NCBI RefSeq assembly: GCF_001244735.1
Contig: NZ_LN868937.1
Location: forward strand, 886,589 to 950,588
Direction of reading: 5' to 3'
DNA: 64,000 bases
Source: Bacillus andreraoultii
GTDB taxonomy: Bacteria; Bacillota; Bacilli; Bacillales; Caldibacillaceae
Part shown: one piece after another, positions 45,554-55,774 of the stretch
Layout of the letters: each line of letters begins with the position of its first letter
How positions within the stretch are numbered: position 1 is the first letter of the stretch
Position numbers and translations under genes: made by a program
The notes under the pieces: model-generated
Database searches by the model: none
What the model was told of the DNA's origin: nothing
Seen by the model: only the letters and a program-made list of their open reading frames with translations

Positions 45554-46384
45554 ATGATTTCATTAAGTAGAGAGGGAATTTTAAAAGATTTTAAAAAGAA
45601 AATTGAAAATGGTGAAGTTTTATTGGGTGTTGGTGCTGGAACAGGGATAACTGCGAAAAGTAGTGAAGCGGGCGGCGCTGACATGCTAATCATTTATAAT
45701 TCTGGTCGATATAGAATGGCTGGACGTGGTTCTTTAGCAGGTTTGTTAGCATATGGAGATGCGAATCAAATCGTTCAAGAAATGGGTAATGAAGTATTGC
45801 CTGTTGTGAAAAATACTCCAGTACTTGCGGGAGTGAATGGTACTGACCCATTTCGAGTTATGGATGTATTTTTAAAACAATTGAAAGACCAAGGGTTTAG
45901 TGGGGTACAAAATTTTCCTACTGTCGGTTTAATAGATGGAGTTTTCCGCCAAAATTTAGAAGAAACTGGCATGGGATATGGTTTAGAAGTGGAAATGATT
46001 CGGAAAGCACATGAACTAGACCTTCTGACAACTCCATATGTATTTGATGAAGAACAAGCAACAAAGATGGCAAAGGCGGGTGCAGATGTACTCGTTGCAC
46101 ATATGGGTCTGACAACAAAAGGTACGATTGGTGCAAAAACTGCATTAACTTTAGATGATTGTGTTAAACGCATTCAAGAAATTGTGGATGCAGGACGTGC
46201 GGTCAATCCAGATATATTGGTTATTTGTCATGGAGGCCCAATAGCTGAACCAGAAGATGCTAAATATGTAATCGAAAAAGTTAATGGGATTGTAGGATTC
46301 TTTGGTGCATCAAGTATTGAAAGATTTGCAGCTGAAAAAGGAATTAAAGAGCAAACCGAGGCGTTTAAAAAAATTAATAAATAG
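45554..46384 (+). CDS. PEP-hydrolase-like TIM-barrel protein (Tm-1 C-terminal-half homologue)
   Basis: A 276-residue TIM barrel of the PF09370 type. Landmarks: [106 protein letters not shown]. In plant Tm-1 this domain is fused behind the UPF0261 domain; in bacteria the two are usually neighbouring genes, as here. Substrate unknown. ATG at 45554 follows AAAGGTG and overlaps closely with the upstream stop. A terminator follows. Confidence 0.9.
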   Translation: MISLSREGILKDFKKKIENGEVLLGVGAGTGITAKSSEAGGADMLIIYNSGRYRMAGRGSLAGLLAYGDANQIVQEMGNEVLPVVKNTPVLAGVNGTDPFRVMDVFLKQLKDQGFSGVQNFPTVGLIDGVFRQNLEETGMGYGLEVEMIRKAHELDLLTTPYVFDEEQATKMAKAGADVLVAHMGLTTKGTIGAKTALTLDDCVKRIQEIVDAGRAVNPDILVICHGGPIAEPEDAKYVIEKVNGIVGFFGASSIERFAAEKGIKEQTEAFKKINK

Positions 46385-46395
46385 TTACTTGTATT

Positions 46396-46434
46396 AAAAA
46401 AGACGGACAATCCGCTTGGAATGTCCGCCTTTCT
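46396..46434 (+). terminator. Terminator of the Tm-1-like unit
   Basis: GACGGACA / TGTCCGCC stem preceded by AAAAAA and followed by TTTCTA. Confidence 0.7.
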
Positions 46435-46441
46435 ATATCTA

Positions 46442-46602
46442 ATTTGTTTACTTATCTACAAAGTGATAAATATTAATCATTTTTCCATAATCTTAATATT
46501 ACGATTCAACTGGTATAAACTTCGAAGGTAAATAACGTTTAAACCATAGTAAATATGTTGTTATTTATTATATATTAGTTATGTAGATAAAGTGTAAACA
46601 AG
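46442..46602. mobile_element. MITE-like inverted-repeat element, about 160 bp
   Basis: TTTGTTTACTTATCTACA at the left end matches, inverted and with a two-base gap, TGTAGATAAAGTGTAAACAA at the right end. No coding capacity. Confidence 0.45.
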
Positions 46603-46673
46603 ATAATAAGTAGATTTAAGTGACAGTCACGAGTGACCCATATTCGTAAGGTTATGTCGTCACATATATGAAT

Positions 46674-46940
46674 CTATTGAAGCGGTAAAGAAGAACGTTT
46701 GCCCACGTAATCAATAATTATTTTCTCTGCCCCCTTATTCTCTTTTCGTAATTTCAATTCGTCTAAGCCCACTTCAATATGTAATGATTTTGGGAATTAA
46801 AAATGAGATTTCTTTAACGTTCCTTCCGCCTGATCTTCTGCAAATTTTATTTTGTGATACATGATGAATAAAAGGTCTAGCTCGTAATTTCCGAAGTAGG
46901 GAATAAACTTCTTTCGTTCTTTACACGTTTTCCTTTTCAT
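46674..46940 (-). pseudogene. Small ORF remnant with one internal stop
   Basis: One frame of 88 codons broken by a single TAA: MKRKTCKERKKFIPYFGNYE ... EGTLKKSHF, stop, then FPKSLHIEVGLDELKLRKEN ... IIIDYVGKRSS. Both sides look protein-like and share one frame. A weak site (GAGGAAC) precedes the ATG. I do not recognise the product; it could also be chance. Confidence 0.35.
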
Positions 46941-47050
46941 TTTGTTCCTCGATTATTTTTGTTTTAAAATAAAAAACACGCCCTTTCAATACGAATTATC
47001 GTAATGAATAGACGTGTTGTTCGATGCAATAAGTATTCGAATAAGTCAAC

Positions 47051-47092
47051 AAAAATAAAAGAACGTCATGAATCGTTGTCATGACGTGGTTT
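47051..47092 (-). terminator. Terminator of the tRNA-Ala gene
   Basis: ACGTCATGAC / TCATGACGT stem followed on the minus strand by TCTTTTATTTTT. Confidence 0.8.
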
Positions 47093-47104
47093 TTAATAAC
47101 GGTA

Positions 47105-47177
47105 TGGAGCATAGCGGGCTCGAACCGCTGACCTCTTCGCTGCCAGCGAAGCGCTCTCCCAGCTGAGCTAATGCCCC
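47105..47177 (-). tRNA. tRNA-Ala (anticodon GGC)
   Basis: A 73-nt cloverleaf on the minus strand. Acceptor GGGGCAT pairs with ATGCTCC (one GU), discriminator A; D arm GCTC/GAGC with AGCTGGGA loop; anticodon arm CTTCG CTGGCAG CGAAG, loop giving anticodon GGC; T arm CAGCGG/TTCGAGC loop. CCA is not encoded. It stands alone with its own terminator. Confidence 0.95.
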
Positions 47178-47483
47178 GTAACTATTTTTAATGACACAAA
47201 TAGTATACAATTTATTCTGATATTTTGCAAGACCAATTACCACAAAATTGATTCCTCACTCTTACACAAATGGGCTATTGTTGCTCGTAAGGTTCCTCTT
47301 TTGATTCATCCGCAACTTTTAATTAAAAAAATAAAATAATTGACTATTGACCAAAATACTCCGCCTTGCTAAGATGACAATATTAATAGGAATTTCGTAA
47401 GTCTATTATAAAAGGATAGCGCTGAAAATATGAAGAATAAGTGGTAACTATTTTTGCGAAAAATAATAATTGAGGTGGAATAG

Positions 47484-47756
47484 ATGGAGAAAAAACGAGC
47501 AGTTGTCAGTGTTGTAGGAAAGGATCAAGTTGGGATTATCGCCAATGTAACGACGATTCTATCTAATCATAAAGTAAATATTTTAGATATTAGCCAAACG
47601 ATTTTACAAGAATTTTTTACGATGATGATGATTGTTGATATGACAGGAGCTAATTTAGAAACCTTACAGCAAGAATTAGATGATCTTGCTACTAAGTTAA
47701 ACTTAAAAATTAATATTCAATTGGAAGATATTTTCCAAGCAATGCATCGAATTTAA
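47484..47756 (+). CDS. ACT-domain protein (UPF0237)
   Basis: A 90-residue protein that is one ACT domain: AVVSVVGKDQVGIIANVTTIL (beta1-alpha1, with the ligand-binding Gly), NILDISQTILQEFFTMMMIVDM. UPF0237 members are found next to UPF0210 (PFL-like) genes in many Firmicutes, as here. Function unknown; amino-acid sensing is the usual role of ACT. ATG follows TTGAGGTGG. 16 bases separate it from the next gene. Confidence 0.92.
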   Translation: MEKKRAVVSVVGKDQVGIIANVTTILSNHKVNILDISQTILQEFFTMMMIVDMTGANLETLQQELDDLATKLNLKINIQLEDIFQAMHRI

Positions 47757-47772
47757 ATAAGGAGTCACGAAA

Positions 47773-49134
47773 ATGAATATTACTTATACTGAAATGCTGG
47801 AAACCATTCGTATGGTTCAAACTGAAAATCTTGATATTCGGACAGTAACGATGGGAATTAGTTTGAAAAATTGTGCGGATCCCGACTTTCAAAAGATGAA
47901 TGAGAAGATATATAAAAAAATTGTTAACTACGCTCGAAATTTAAAAGAAGTTGCTGAGAGTGTTGAGAAGGAATATGGTATTCCAATTATTAACAAACGG
48001 ATTTCCATTACACCAATTGCCGAAATATTAGGTGATGCGACTGTCGAACAAGCTGTAGAAATCGCAAAAACATTGGACCGGGCGGCAAAGGAACTCGGAA
48101 TTGACTTTATTGGTGGTTTTACAGCTCTTGTACATAAAGGAATGACAAATGCGGATCAAACATTAATTGATGCAATTCCAGAAGCGTTAAGTGTGACTGA
48201 ACGAGTTTGTTCCTCTGTTTCGATAGGGACAACGAAATCTGGTATTAATATGGATGCTGTTCGAAAAATGGGTACAATTATAAAGGACGCTGCTGAACGG
48301 ACAAAAGACCAGAATGGACTTGCTTGTGCCAAACTAGTTGTTTTTTGTAATCCGGTTGAGGACAATCCTTTTATGGCAGGTGCTTTCCATGGTGCCGGAG
48401 AAGGTGAAGTTGTTCTAAATGTTGGTGTCAGTGGGCCAGGGGTTGTTTTAAATGCACTGAAGCGCCATTCGGAAGCAGATTTAGGGGAAGTGGCTGATGT
48501 CATTAAGAAGACGGCTTTTAAAATCACTCGAGCTGGTGAATTTATTGGTCGTGTTGTCGCAGAACGGCTCAATGTACCTTTTGGAATTATGGATCTTTCT
48601 CTTGCACCGACAAATGCGATGAACGATAGTGTTGCGGAAATTTTAGAGGAAATCGGTTTAGAAAGAGTCGGAACTCATGGAACGATTGCAGCATTGGCAT
48701 TAATGAATGATGCGGTGAAAAAAGGGGGAACGATGGCAAGTTCATATGTTGGTGGATTAAGTGGGGCTTTCATTCCAGTAAGTGAGGATAACGGAATGAT
48801 TCGTGGGGTTGTCGATCAAGCTCTAACTCTATCAAAATTAGAAGCGATGACATGTGTTTGTTCTGTCGGTCTTGATATGATTGCTGTCTCTGGTGATGTC
48901 TCCGAAGCGACCATTTCGGCCATGATTGCCGATGAAGCCGCGATTGGAATGATAAATAAGAAAACAACCGCTGTCCGGGTAATTCCAGTGCCTGGGAAAA
49001 CAGAAGGGGAGATTGTTGAATTTGGTGGATTACTCGGTCGTGCACCAGTCATGGCGGTTAATAGCTATAGCTCAGAAAAATTTATTAATCGTGGTGGAAG
49101 AATTCCTGCACCAATTCAAGCTTTAACAAATTAA
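47773..49134 (+). CDS. PFL-family protein (UPF0210/DUF711)
   Basis: A 453-residue protein. Landmarks are [89 protein letters not shown] and [11 protein letters not shown], ending in [20 protein letters not shown]. Its structure is related to pyruvate-formate lyase but it lacks the glycyl-radical loop. No reaction is known. It probably works with the ACT protein upstream. ATG follows TAAGGAG. Confidence 0.93.
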   Translation: MNITYTEMLETIRMVQTENLDIRTVTMGISLKNCADPDFQKMNEKIYKKIVNYARNLKEVAESVEKEYGIPIINKRISITPIAEILGDATVEQAVEIAKTLDRAAKELGIDFIGGFTALVHKGMTNADQTLIDAIPEALSVTERVCSSVSIGTTKSGINMDAVRKMGTIIKDAAERTKDQNGLACAKLVVFCNPVEDNPFMAGAFHGAGEGEVVLNVGVSGPGVVLNALKRHSEADLGEVADVIKKTAFKITRAGEFIGRVVAERLNVPFGIMDLSLAPTNAMNDSVAEILEEIGLERVGTHGTIAALALMNDAVKKGGTMASSYVGGLSGAFIPVSEDNGMIRGVVDQALTLSKLEAMTCVCSVGLDMIAVSGDVSEATISAMIADEAAIGMINKKTTAVRVIPVPGKTEGEIVEFGGLLGRAPVMAVNSYSSEKFINRGGRIPAPIQALTN

Positions 49135-49166
49135 TAGTTTTGGAATAAGTAGACCTAAAGTATAAA

Positions 49167-49199
49167 AAAGGATTGGGTTCAAAAGTCACCCAATCCTTT
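49167..49199. terminator. Bidirectional terminator
   Basis: AAAGGATTGGGT / ACCCAATCCTTT perfect 12-bp stem between convergent genes, with flanking A and T runs. Confidence 0.88.
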
Positions 49200-49205
49200 A
49201 CCTGT

Positions 49206-50216
49206 TTATAAATTAATGGCGATTTTATCACCGTTTCCACCAGTCATTGCAGCTAGTTGTTGAATATGCGGCATTTCTTCAATATCAATATTTCCTCCGC
49301 TAACAATAAGACCACAATGCTTTGATTTCAATTGATGGTGATAAGCAAACAATGCTGCTGTCGTTACTGCTCCGGCGCCTTCAATTAAAGTTTTCCCTCT
49401 TTCTAACATATAAAGAATGCTTGCAGCAATTTGTTCGTCTGTGACAGTTAAGACGTCGTCAACAAAGTTCATAATAATTGGTAGTGTATGTTTCCCGGGT
49501 TTTTTCACCGCAATTCCTTCTGCAATCGTGGAAACATGGTTCCAGTTTGTAGGAGTCTTTGTTTTGAAGCTATCTCGGACAGGTGCGGCTCCACTTGCTT
49601 GAACCCCAATCACCTTTATGTGAGGATTGATTGTTTTTACTGCTACTGCAATACCACTGATTAACCCACCGCCACCAATAGGAACGAGGATTGTATCAAT
49701 TCGGTCCTCTTGTCTGAGTAATTCAAGTGCGATTGTGCCTTGACCGGCCATAACATCGTAATCATCAAATGGGTGGATATAGGTAGCACCGTATTCCTCT
49801 TGCATTTTCAATGAGGCTTCATATGCTTCTTGAAAACTCTCACCGGTTAACACTACTTTCGCACCGTAGTTCCTTGTTGCATCAATTTTTGAATGTGGTG
49901 TATTTTCTGGCATGAAAATTGTAGCTTTTGTCCCAGCTTTTTTCGCTGCGTATGCGACACCTTGAGCATGGTTACCAGCAGAGGCAGTAATAACCCCTTT
50001 TTTTAATTGCTCTCGCCGTAATTGCATTATTTTATAAGTTGCACCTCGGATTTTAAAAGCACCCGTTTTTTGTTGATTTTCCATTTTAAAGTAAACCTTT
50101 TTTCCGACAATTCGGTTTGTTGTTTCAGATGTAAATATTGGTGTACGGTGAACAAACGGTGATAAAGCGTTCATTGCAGAATAAATTTTTTTCTCACTTA
50201 AAGTACAATCCCCAAT
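49206..50216 (-). CDS. Threonine ammonia-lyase, short (catabolic type, no ACT domain)
   Basis: A PLP enzyme of the fold-type II class, about 336 residues. PLP lysine is in KTGAFKIRGATYKI; glycine loop is PIGGGGLISGIAVAV; SAGNHAQGVAYAAK is the substrate loop. It ends at the catalytic domain, with no C-terminal ACT-like domain, as in TdcB rather than Bacillus IlvA. It makes 2-oxobutanoate, which ilvBHC next door can use for Ile. The first ATG (50174) has no ribosome site and would cut a conserved helix; an ATT at 50216 lies seven bases after GGGAG and gives GDCTLSEKKIYSAMNAL, so I place the start there with reserve. Confidence 0.85.
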   Translation of the reverse strand: MGDCTLSEKKIYSAMNALSPFVHRTPIFTSETTNRIVGKKVYFKMENQQKTGAFKIRGATYKIMQLRREQLKKGVITASAGNHAQGVAYAAKKAGTKATIFMPENTPHSKIDATRNYGAKVVLTGESFQEAYEASLKMQEEYGATYIHPFDDYDVMAGQGTIALELLRQEDRIDTILVPIGGGGLISGIAVAVKTINPHIKVIGVQASGAAPVRDSFKTKTPTNWNHVSTIAEGIAVKKPGKHTLPIIMNFVDDVLTVTDEQIAASILYMLERGKTLIEGAGAVTTAALFAYHHQLKSKHCGLIVSGGNIDIEEMPHIQQLAAMTGGNGDKIAINL

Positions 50217-50276
50217 TTCCTCACTCCCTTAGAAAAGAAAAACATAGATAAAAATCTAATTATTTTGTAGCAATTC

Positions 50277-50346
50277 AAACCGGGCATTCATAATATAAAC
50301 TGTCGTGATTATAAAAGTGAAAAATCAGTTTGAAAGCCCGGTTTTC
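50277..50346 (-). terminator. Long imperfect hairpin after ilvC
   Basis: AAACCGGGC(TT)TCAAACTG pairs imperfectly with CAGTTT...TGAATGCCCGGTTT. Loop about 30 bases, weak T-tract. Possible terminator of ilvBHC. Confidence 0.5.
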
Positions 50347-50372
50347 TTACTTATTAATAGTATATTAATTGG

Positions 50373-51440
<1,068 letters not shown>

Positions 51441-51473
51441 TTATTATTCTTTCCAACAGGTTTCGGAACAACT

Positions 51474-51989
51474 CTATATGGAAAGTGAATTCATATCAGT
51501 TACTTGTGGTTGATGTCCACGTAAAAATGCGGTAATACCAGTTCGTGTTAGTTCTTTAATTCCATAAGATTTTAATAATTCGACTAAAGCATCAATTTTA
51601 TCAGGTTTCCCTGTCACTTGAATGATTAAGCTATCTTTACTGACATCGATAATTGATGCCCGAAATGGGGCGATGACACTTTGAATTTCTGCATGTTGCC
51701 CGCGTGTACCCGCGACTTTAATTAGTGCTAACTCACGTACAACATGAGCCTTTTCTGTAATATCAGTTACTTTAATTACGTCAATTTGTTTATTTAATTG
51801 TTTTGTTAATTGTTCAAACTTTTGAGGATCAGCAACATCAATAACAAAGGTCATCTTTGAAATCCCTTCTTTTTCTGTACCGCCAACCGTGATGCTCTCA
51901 ATATTAAACTGCCTTTTTGTTAACATACCTGTAATTCGATTGAGTACACCACTACGGTTTTGTACTGTTGCAGTAATGATCCGCCTCAT
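51474..51989 (-). CDS. ilvH: Acetolactate synthase small (regulatory) subunit
   Basis: A 171-residue regulatory subunit. N-terminal ACT domain [20 protein letters not shown] and [20 protein letters not shown], then the C-terminal domain with [20 protein letters not shown]. It binds valine and stimulates IlvB. ATG 51989 overlaps the ilvB stop by four bases (ATGA) with GGGGGTGA upstream; the frame is open 20 codons further into ilvB. Confidence 0.96.
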   Translation of the reverse strand: MRRIITATVQNRSGVLNRITGMLTKRQFNIESITVGGTEKEGISKMTFVIDVADPQKFEQLTKQLNKQIDVIKVTDITEKAHVVRELALIKVAGTRGQHAEIQSVIAPFRASIIDVSKDSLIIQVTGKPDKIDALVELLKSYGIKELTRTGITAFLRGHQPQVTDMNSLSI

Positions 51990-53713
51990 TTCGTCACCCC
52001 CACCATTTGATGCAGACCTTGACCAGGCGCAACCATTGGATAAACACATTCACTTTGTGGAATACGACAATCGATTAATACTGGTCCCTCATAACGAAAC
52101 GCTTCTTCAAGCTTCTGAATAGCATCCTCTTCTCGATCGATAATAACTCCACGAATATCGTAACTCTCAGCTAATTTAATAAAATCGGGATTGAAAGAGA
52201 GAATCGATTCTGAGTAACGTTCTTCATAAAAGATTTCTTGCCACTGTCTCACCATCCCTAAAGCGGAATTATTTAAAATAATTGTTTTTACTGGGAGATT
52301 TCTTTCCCTTATGACAGCAAGTTCTTGGTTTGTCATTTGAAATCCAGCATCTCCAACAATGGAAATGACTAATTCACTAGGCTTAGCAATTTGCGCACCA
52401 ATTGCTGCAGGTAAACCAAATCCCATCGTACCAAGACCACCCGATGTGACCCAACGATGTGGTTTCTTAAATTGGAAGTATTGGGCTGCCCACATCTGAT
52501 GTTGGCCCACATCTGTGGTAACAATTGCATTTCCTTTTGTTAGTTTATAAATTTGTTCGATAAACCATTGTGGTGAAATAAATTCTTTCGGTTTCTCATA
52601 CCATAGTGGTTTTTCTGCTTTATATTTTGCTAGTCTTTCCATCCATTGCTCGTTTCGTGTTAGTTTCAAATCATAGTTTAATAGTGAATTTAAAGCTTCT
52701 TTTGCATCCCCAACCATCGGGATAGCAGTTTCTACGTTTTTACTTATTTCTGCCGGATCAATATCAACATGAGCGACTTTTGCATAAGGAGCAAAGTGGT
52801 TTAAGTTTCCGGTTAGGCGGTCATCAAATCGTGCACCAAAATTGATTAATAAATCACATTCAGAAATTGCCATATTTGCTGCATATGTTCCGTGCATCCC
52901 TGCCATTCCTAAAAATAATTCATGGTCACCAGGAAAACTACCTAATCCGAGCAACGTGTTTGTAACCGGTAATTGGAATCTTTCAACAAAATCTTTTAGC
53001 TCTTTAGCGGCATCGGCAAACAATACACCAGCCCCCGCTAAGACGAGCGGCCTCTTGGAATTTTTTAACGCTTCAATAAGTTTTGTTACTTGTAGTGGGT
53101 TTGGAACAGTTGTCGGTTGATAGCCTGGTAAATGAATATTTGTATTATATTGAGAATTCCTCCTTACTTGGTCCGTTGCAATATTTTTAGGTATATCAAT
53201 GACAACAGGTCCAGGTCTCCCCGTTGTTGCAATGTGGAAGGCTTCCCGAACAATGGAAGGTAAGTCTGTTAAATCATTGACCTGATAATTATATTTCGTA
53301 ATTGGTGTCGTTATACCAATGACATCCGCCTCTTGAAATGCATCCGTCCCAATCACATTTTTAGCAACTTGACCAGTAAAAATGACTAAAGGAATTGAGT
53401 CAATCATAGCATCTGTAATACCTGTCACTAAATTCGTGGCCCCAGGGCCTGATGTCGCAAAAACAACTCCCGGTTTCCCTGTTACCCTTGCATAACCTTC
53501 TGCAGCATGAATCGCCCCTTGTTCATGTCTTGTAAGAATATGTTTAAAAGGTGCTTTTTTGCGATGGAACGCATCATAAATCGGCAATACTGCACCACCG
53601 GGATATCCGAAAATCGTATCAACATTTTCATTAACGAGTGTATCGACTAAAAGGTCAGCACCGTTCTTTTGTTCAACTTGCCTTTCCTCGTCATTCATTA
53701 CCTTAAGATTCAC
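51986..53713 (-). CDS. ilvB: Acetolactate synthase large (catalytic) subunit
   Basis: A 575-residue thiamine-diphosphate enzyme (B. subtilis 574). It makes acetolactate or acetohydroxybutyrate, the first common step of Val, Leu and Ile synthesis. Landmarks: [18 protein letters not shown], catalytic Glu in [29 protein letters not shown], and the ThDP motif [25 protein letters not shown] sequence (GDAGF...NN). GTG 53713 is preceded by AAAGGGGAGG; the frame runs 24 codons further into the leader. First gene of ilvBHC, controlled by two T-boxes. Confidence 0.97.
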   Translation of the reverse strand: MNLKVMNDEERQVEQKNGADLLVDTLVNENVDTIFGYPGGAVLPIYDAFHRKKAPFKHILTRHEQGAIHAAEGYARVTGKPGVVFATSGPGATNLVTGITDAMIDSIPLVIFTGQVAKNVIGTDAFQEADVIGITTPITKYNYQVNDLTDLPSIVREAFHIATTGRPGPVVIDIPKNIATDQVRRNSQYNTNIHLPGYQPTTVPNPLQVTKLIEALKNSKRPLVLAGAGVLFADAAKELKDFVERFQLPVTNTLLGLGSFPGDHELFLGMAGMHGTYAANMAISECDLLINFGARFDDRLTGNLNHFAPYAKVAHVDIDPAEISKNVETAIPMVGDAKEALNSLLNYDLKLTRNEQWMERLAKYKAEKPLWYEKPKEFISPQWFIEQIYKLTKGNAIVTTDVGQHQMWAAQYFQFKKPHRWVTSGGLGTMGFGLPAAIGAQIAKPSELVISIVGDAGFQMTNQELAVIRERNLPVKTIILNNSALGMVRQWQEIFYEERYSESILSFNPDFIKLAESYDIRGVIIDREEDAIQKLEEAFRYEGPVLIDCRIPQSECVYPMVAPGQGLHQMVGVTK

Positions 53714-53761
53714 GAAAGAAACCTCCCCTTTAATTTGAACTATGATTATAGTGAAAGTGTA

Positions 53762-54050
53762 TAAAAAAAGCTCTTTACTCCCCACAAAACTACTTACCGC
53801 AGCTATTTGGGGAGAAAAGAGTCATCTTTCCTCTGTACCACCCAAGTTCGTAGTATCCTTGCGAATACTACCTCATGAAGCATGGAGCTTCTTTTGGTAA
53901 CAGGTGTAAAATTACACCTGGCTAATCCTACTTAGCTTACTGTTCAGATTAGCACTCAGGGATGATCTAGGAACAATATGTATTTTCAGGCTTGCACCAC
54001 CCCTGAATCGCTTTAAATACATTAGTATTGTTCCCCGTTCCCGTCATCGA
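53762..54050 (-). promoter_or_regulatory. T-box leader B (proximal, Ile specifier ATC) upstream of ilvB
   Basis: T-box motif TTGGGTGGTACAGAGG near 53831-53847. Terminator CTCTTTTCTCCCC / GGGGAGTAAAGAG followed by TTTTTTT (53763-53825). Stem I distal loop is CAGGGGTGGTGCAAGCCTG. The specifier loop reads TAG-ATC-A between paired TTGTTCC and TCCCT; ATC at 53966-53964. It should turn on ilvB when tRNA-Ile is uncharged. Confidence 0.92.
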
Positions 54051-54202
54051 ATTAAATCTATGAATGTATTAGTTAATATTTTTTCACTGTACTGTGCTAA
54101 AAATATATTTGCCGTTTATAATAAAGTATTTTTAGAAAATGGTCAATACTTAATTTATTTATATTTTAAAATTTATCAAAAATAGTTCAGATATAACGGG
54201 AA

Positions 54203-54500
54203 AATAAAAAAACCCATTTCCCCCAAAAGCGTATAACTATTTGGGAAGAAAAGAGTTTGCTTTTCTTGGTACCACCCAATCTTCATAATATCCTCACAGA
54301 TATTACCTTATGAAGCTTGTAGCTTCTTTTGATAACAGGTACTTTATTTAAGAACCTGGCCAAACCTAATTGGAAGTCCGTTCAGAATGGCGCTCAGAGA
54401 TGATCTAGAAACAAGAAGTATTTCCGGACTCCCACCATCACCGGATCGCTTTAAATACTTTGGTATTGTTTCCCGTTCTCTTCATAGCGTTATTTCTATT
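54203..54500 (-). promoter_or_regulatory. T-box leader A (distal, Ile specifier ATC) upstream of ilvB
   Basis: A second full T-box 5' of leader B on the same transcript. T-box motif ATTGGGTGGTACCAAG at 54280-54265. Terminator TTTCTTCCCAAA / TTTGGGGGAAA then TTTTTTTA. Stem I distal loop CCGGTGATGGTGGGAGTCCGG-type. Specifier loop TAG-ATC-A between TTGTTTC and TCTCT; ATC at 54404-54402. Confidence 0.92.
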
Positions 54501-54532
54501 TACGTTTTCATTTCAAAATATATTTAAAATAG

Positions 54533-54561
54533 ATTTTAATAAAAGTAAATCGGTATGTCAA
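54533..54561 (-). promoter_or_regulatory. Promoter of the ilvBHC operon
   Basis: Minus strand TTGACA, 17-bp spacer, TAAAAT, just before T-box A. A consensus sigma-A promoter. Confidence 0.8.
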
Positions 54562-54604
54562 GTATATTTAAAACTTTCTAAAATATATTTTTAATAAAAT
54601 TATA

Positions 54605-54632
54605 TTGCAAAGTAAAAAAATTAGACTATAAT
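54605..54632 (+). promoter_or_regulatory. Promoter of the BASS transporter gene
   Basis: TTGCAA, 16-bp spacer, TATAAT (54627-54632), about 25 bp before the start codon region. Confidence 0.65.
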
Positions 54633-54663
54633 TTCTACTAACTAGAAAAAAGGAGTGATGATA

Positions 54664-55629
54664 TTGCGACAATTAACGAAAATTAGTAATTTTGCAGGAA
54701 ATACATTTGCTGTTTGGATTATTATTTTTGCTATCTTAAGTTATTTTATCCCTGAAGGTTTTACATGGATTGCACCACATATTTCATTATTGCTCGGAAT
54801 CATTATGTTTGGAATGGGATTAACGTTAACGGTAGATGATTTTAAAGCAGTCTTTCAATCTCCTAAAAGTGTAATTATTGCAGCAATCAGTCAATATACA
54901 ATTATGCCATTAGTTGCTTTTGGATTAGCCGTACTATTCAAACTACCACCTGAATTGGCAGCAGGGGTCATTTTAGTCGGATGTGCACCTGGGGGAACGG
55001 CATCGAATGTGATGACTTACTTAGCAAAAGGGAATGCAGCTTTATCTGTTAGTGCTACAGCAGTTTCAACACTACTAGCACCTATTTTAACACCTTTTTT
55101 AACATGGCTTTTAGCTAGACAATGGATGGAAGTTTCTTTCTGGAGTATGTTCATTTCAGTGGTTCAAGTTGTTTTAATACCAATTGTTTTAGGGGTATTA
55201 GTACAATACTTTTTCAAAAAACAAGTAGAAAAAAGTACGGCAATCTTACCACTTGTATCGGTTGTCGGAATTGTCGGTGTAGCATCAGCTGTTGTAGCTG
55301 TAAATAGAGATAATTTGCTTTCAAACGGGTTACTCATATTTCTTGTCGTTGTGTTACATAACTGTCTTGGATTATTGCTTGGATTTTTTGTCGCAAAATT
55401 GTTGAAATTAGATTATCCAAGTCAAAAGACGATTTCAATCGAGGTTGGTATGCAAAATTCGGGTCTTGCTTCAACCCTTGCCATCGGTTATTTTTCACCG
55501 TTAGCAGCGATTCCAAGTGTCATATTTAGTGTATGGCATAATATTTCTGGGCCACTTCTTGCTACTTATTGGAGCAGAAAAGGAAATGAGATTCAGCCAC
55601 CTGTATCAGGGGTGAATATTGGAAAATAA
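54664..55629 (+). CDS. Bile acid:sodium symporter (BASS) family transporter
   Basis: A 321-residue, ten-helix transporter. Family motifs are LLGIIMFGMGLTLTVDDF, the discontinuous-helix sequences GVILVGCAPGGTASNVMTYLAKGN and EVGMQNSGLASTLA, which bind Na+ and substrate. Bacterial relatives carry pantoate/ketopantoate or other keto acids; the position between ilv and leu operons suggests a branched-chain keto acid or pantothenate precursor, which is inference. AAGGAG lies eight bases before TTG 54664; an ATG at 54658 is too close to it. Confidence 0.88.
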   Translation: MRQLTKISNFAGNTFAVWIIIFAILSYFIPEGFTWIAPHISLLLGIIMFGMGLTLTVDDFKAVFQSPKSVIIAAISQYTIMPLVAFGLAVLFKLPPELAAGVILVGCAPGGTASNVMTYLAKGNAALSVSATAVSTLLAPILTPFLTWLLARQWMEVSFWSMFISVVQVVLIPIVLGVLVQYFFKKQVEKSTAILPLVSVVGIVGVASAVVAVNRDNLLSNGLLIFLVVVLHNCLGLLLGFFVAKLLKLDYPSQKTISIEVGMQNSGLASTLAIGYFSPLAAIPSVIFSVWHNISGPLLATYWSRKGNEIQPPVSGVNIGK

Positions 55630-55691
55630 GTGAAATTGATTGGGTGAATGAATTTATACGTTAAATTAAAATAAAAAAATTTAAAAACCTC

Positions 55692-55720
55692 TTGCACTTT
55701 TCAGAAAAATGTTTTATGAT
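55692..55720 (+). promoter_or_regulatory. Promoter of the leuABCD operon
   Basis: TTGCAC, 17-bp spacer, TATGAT, about 60 bp before T-box stem I. Confidence 0.65.
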
Positions 55721-55774
55721 AAGTGACAATATTAACTGATAACAAAATTTTATAAATATTTTATAATCATATAC

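Noticed and set aside
48156..49052. Minus-strand ORFs inside the UPF0210 gene
   Set aside because: Antisense shadows of a well-supported gene.
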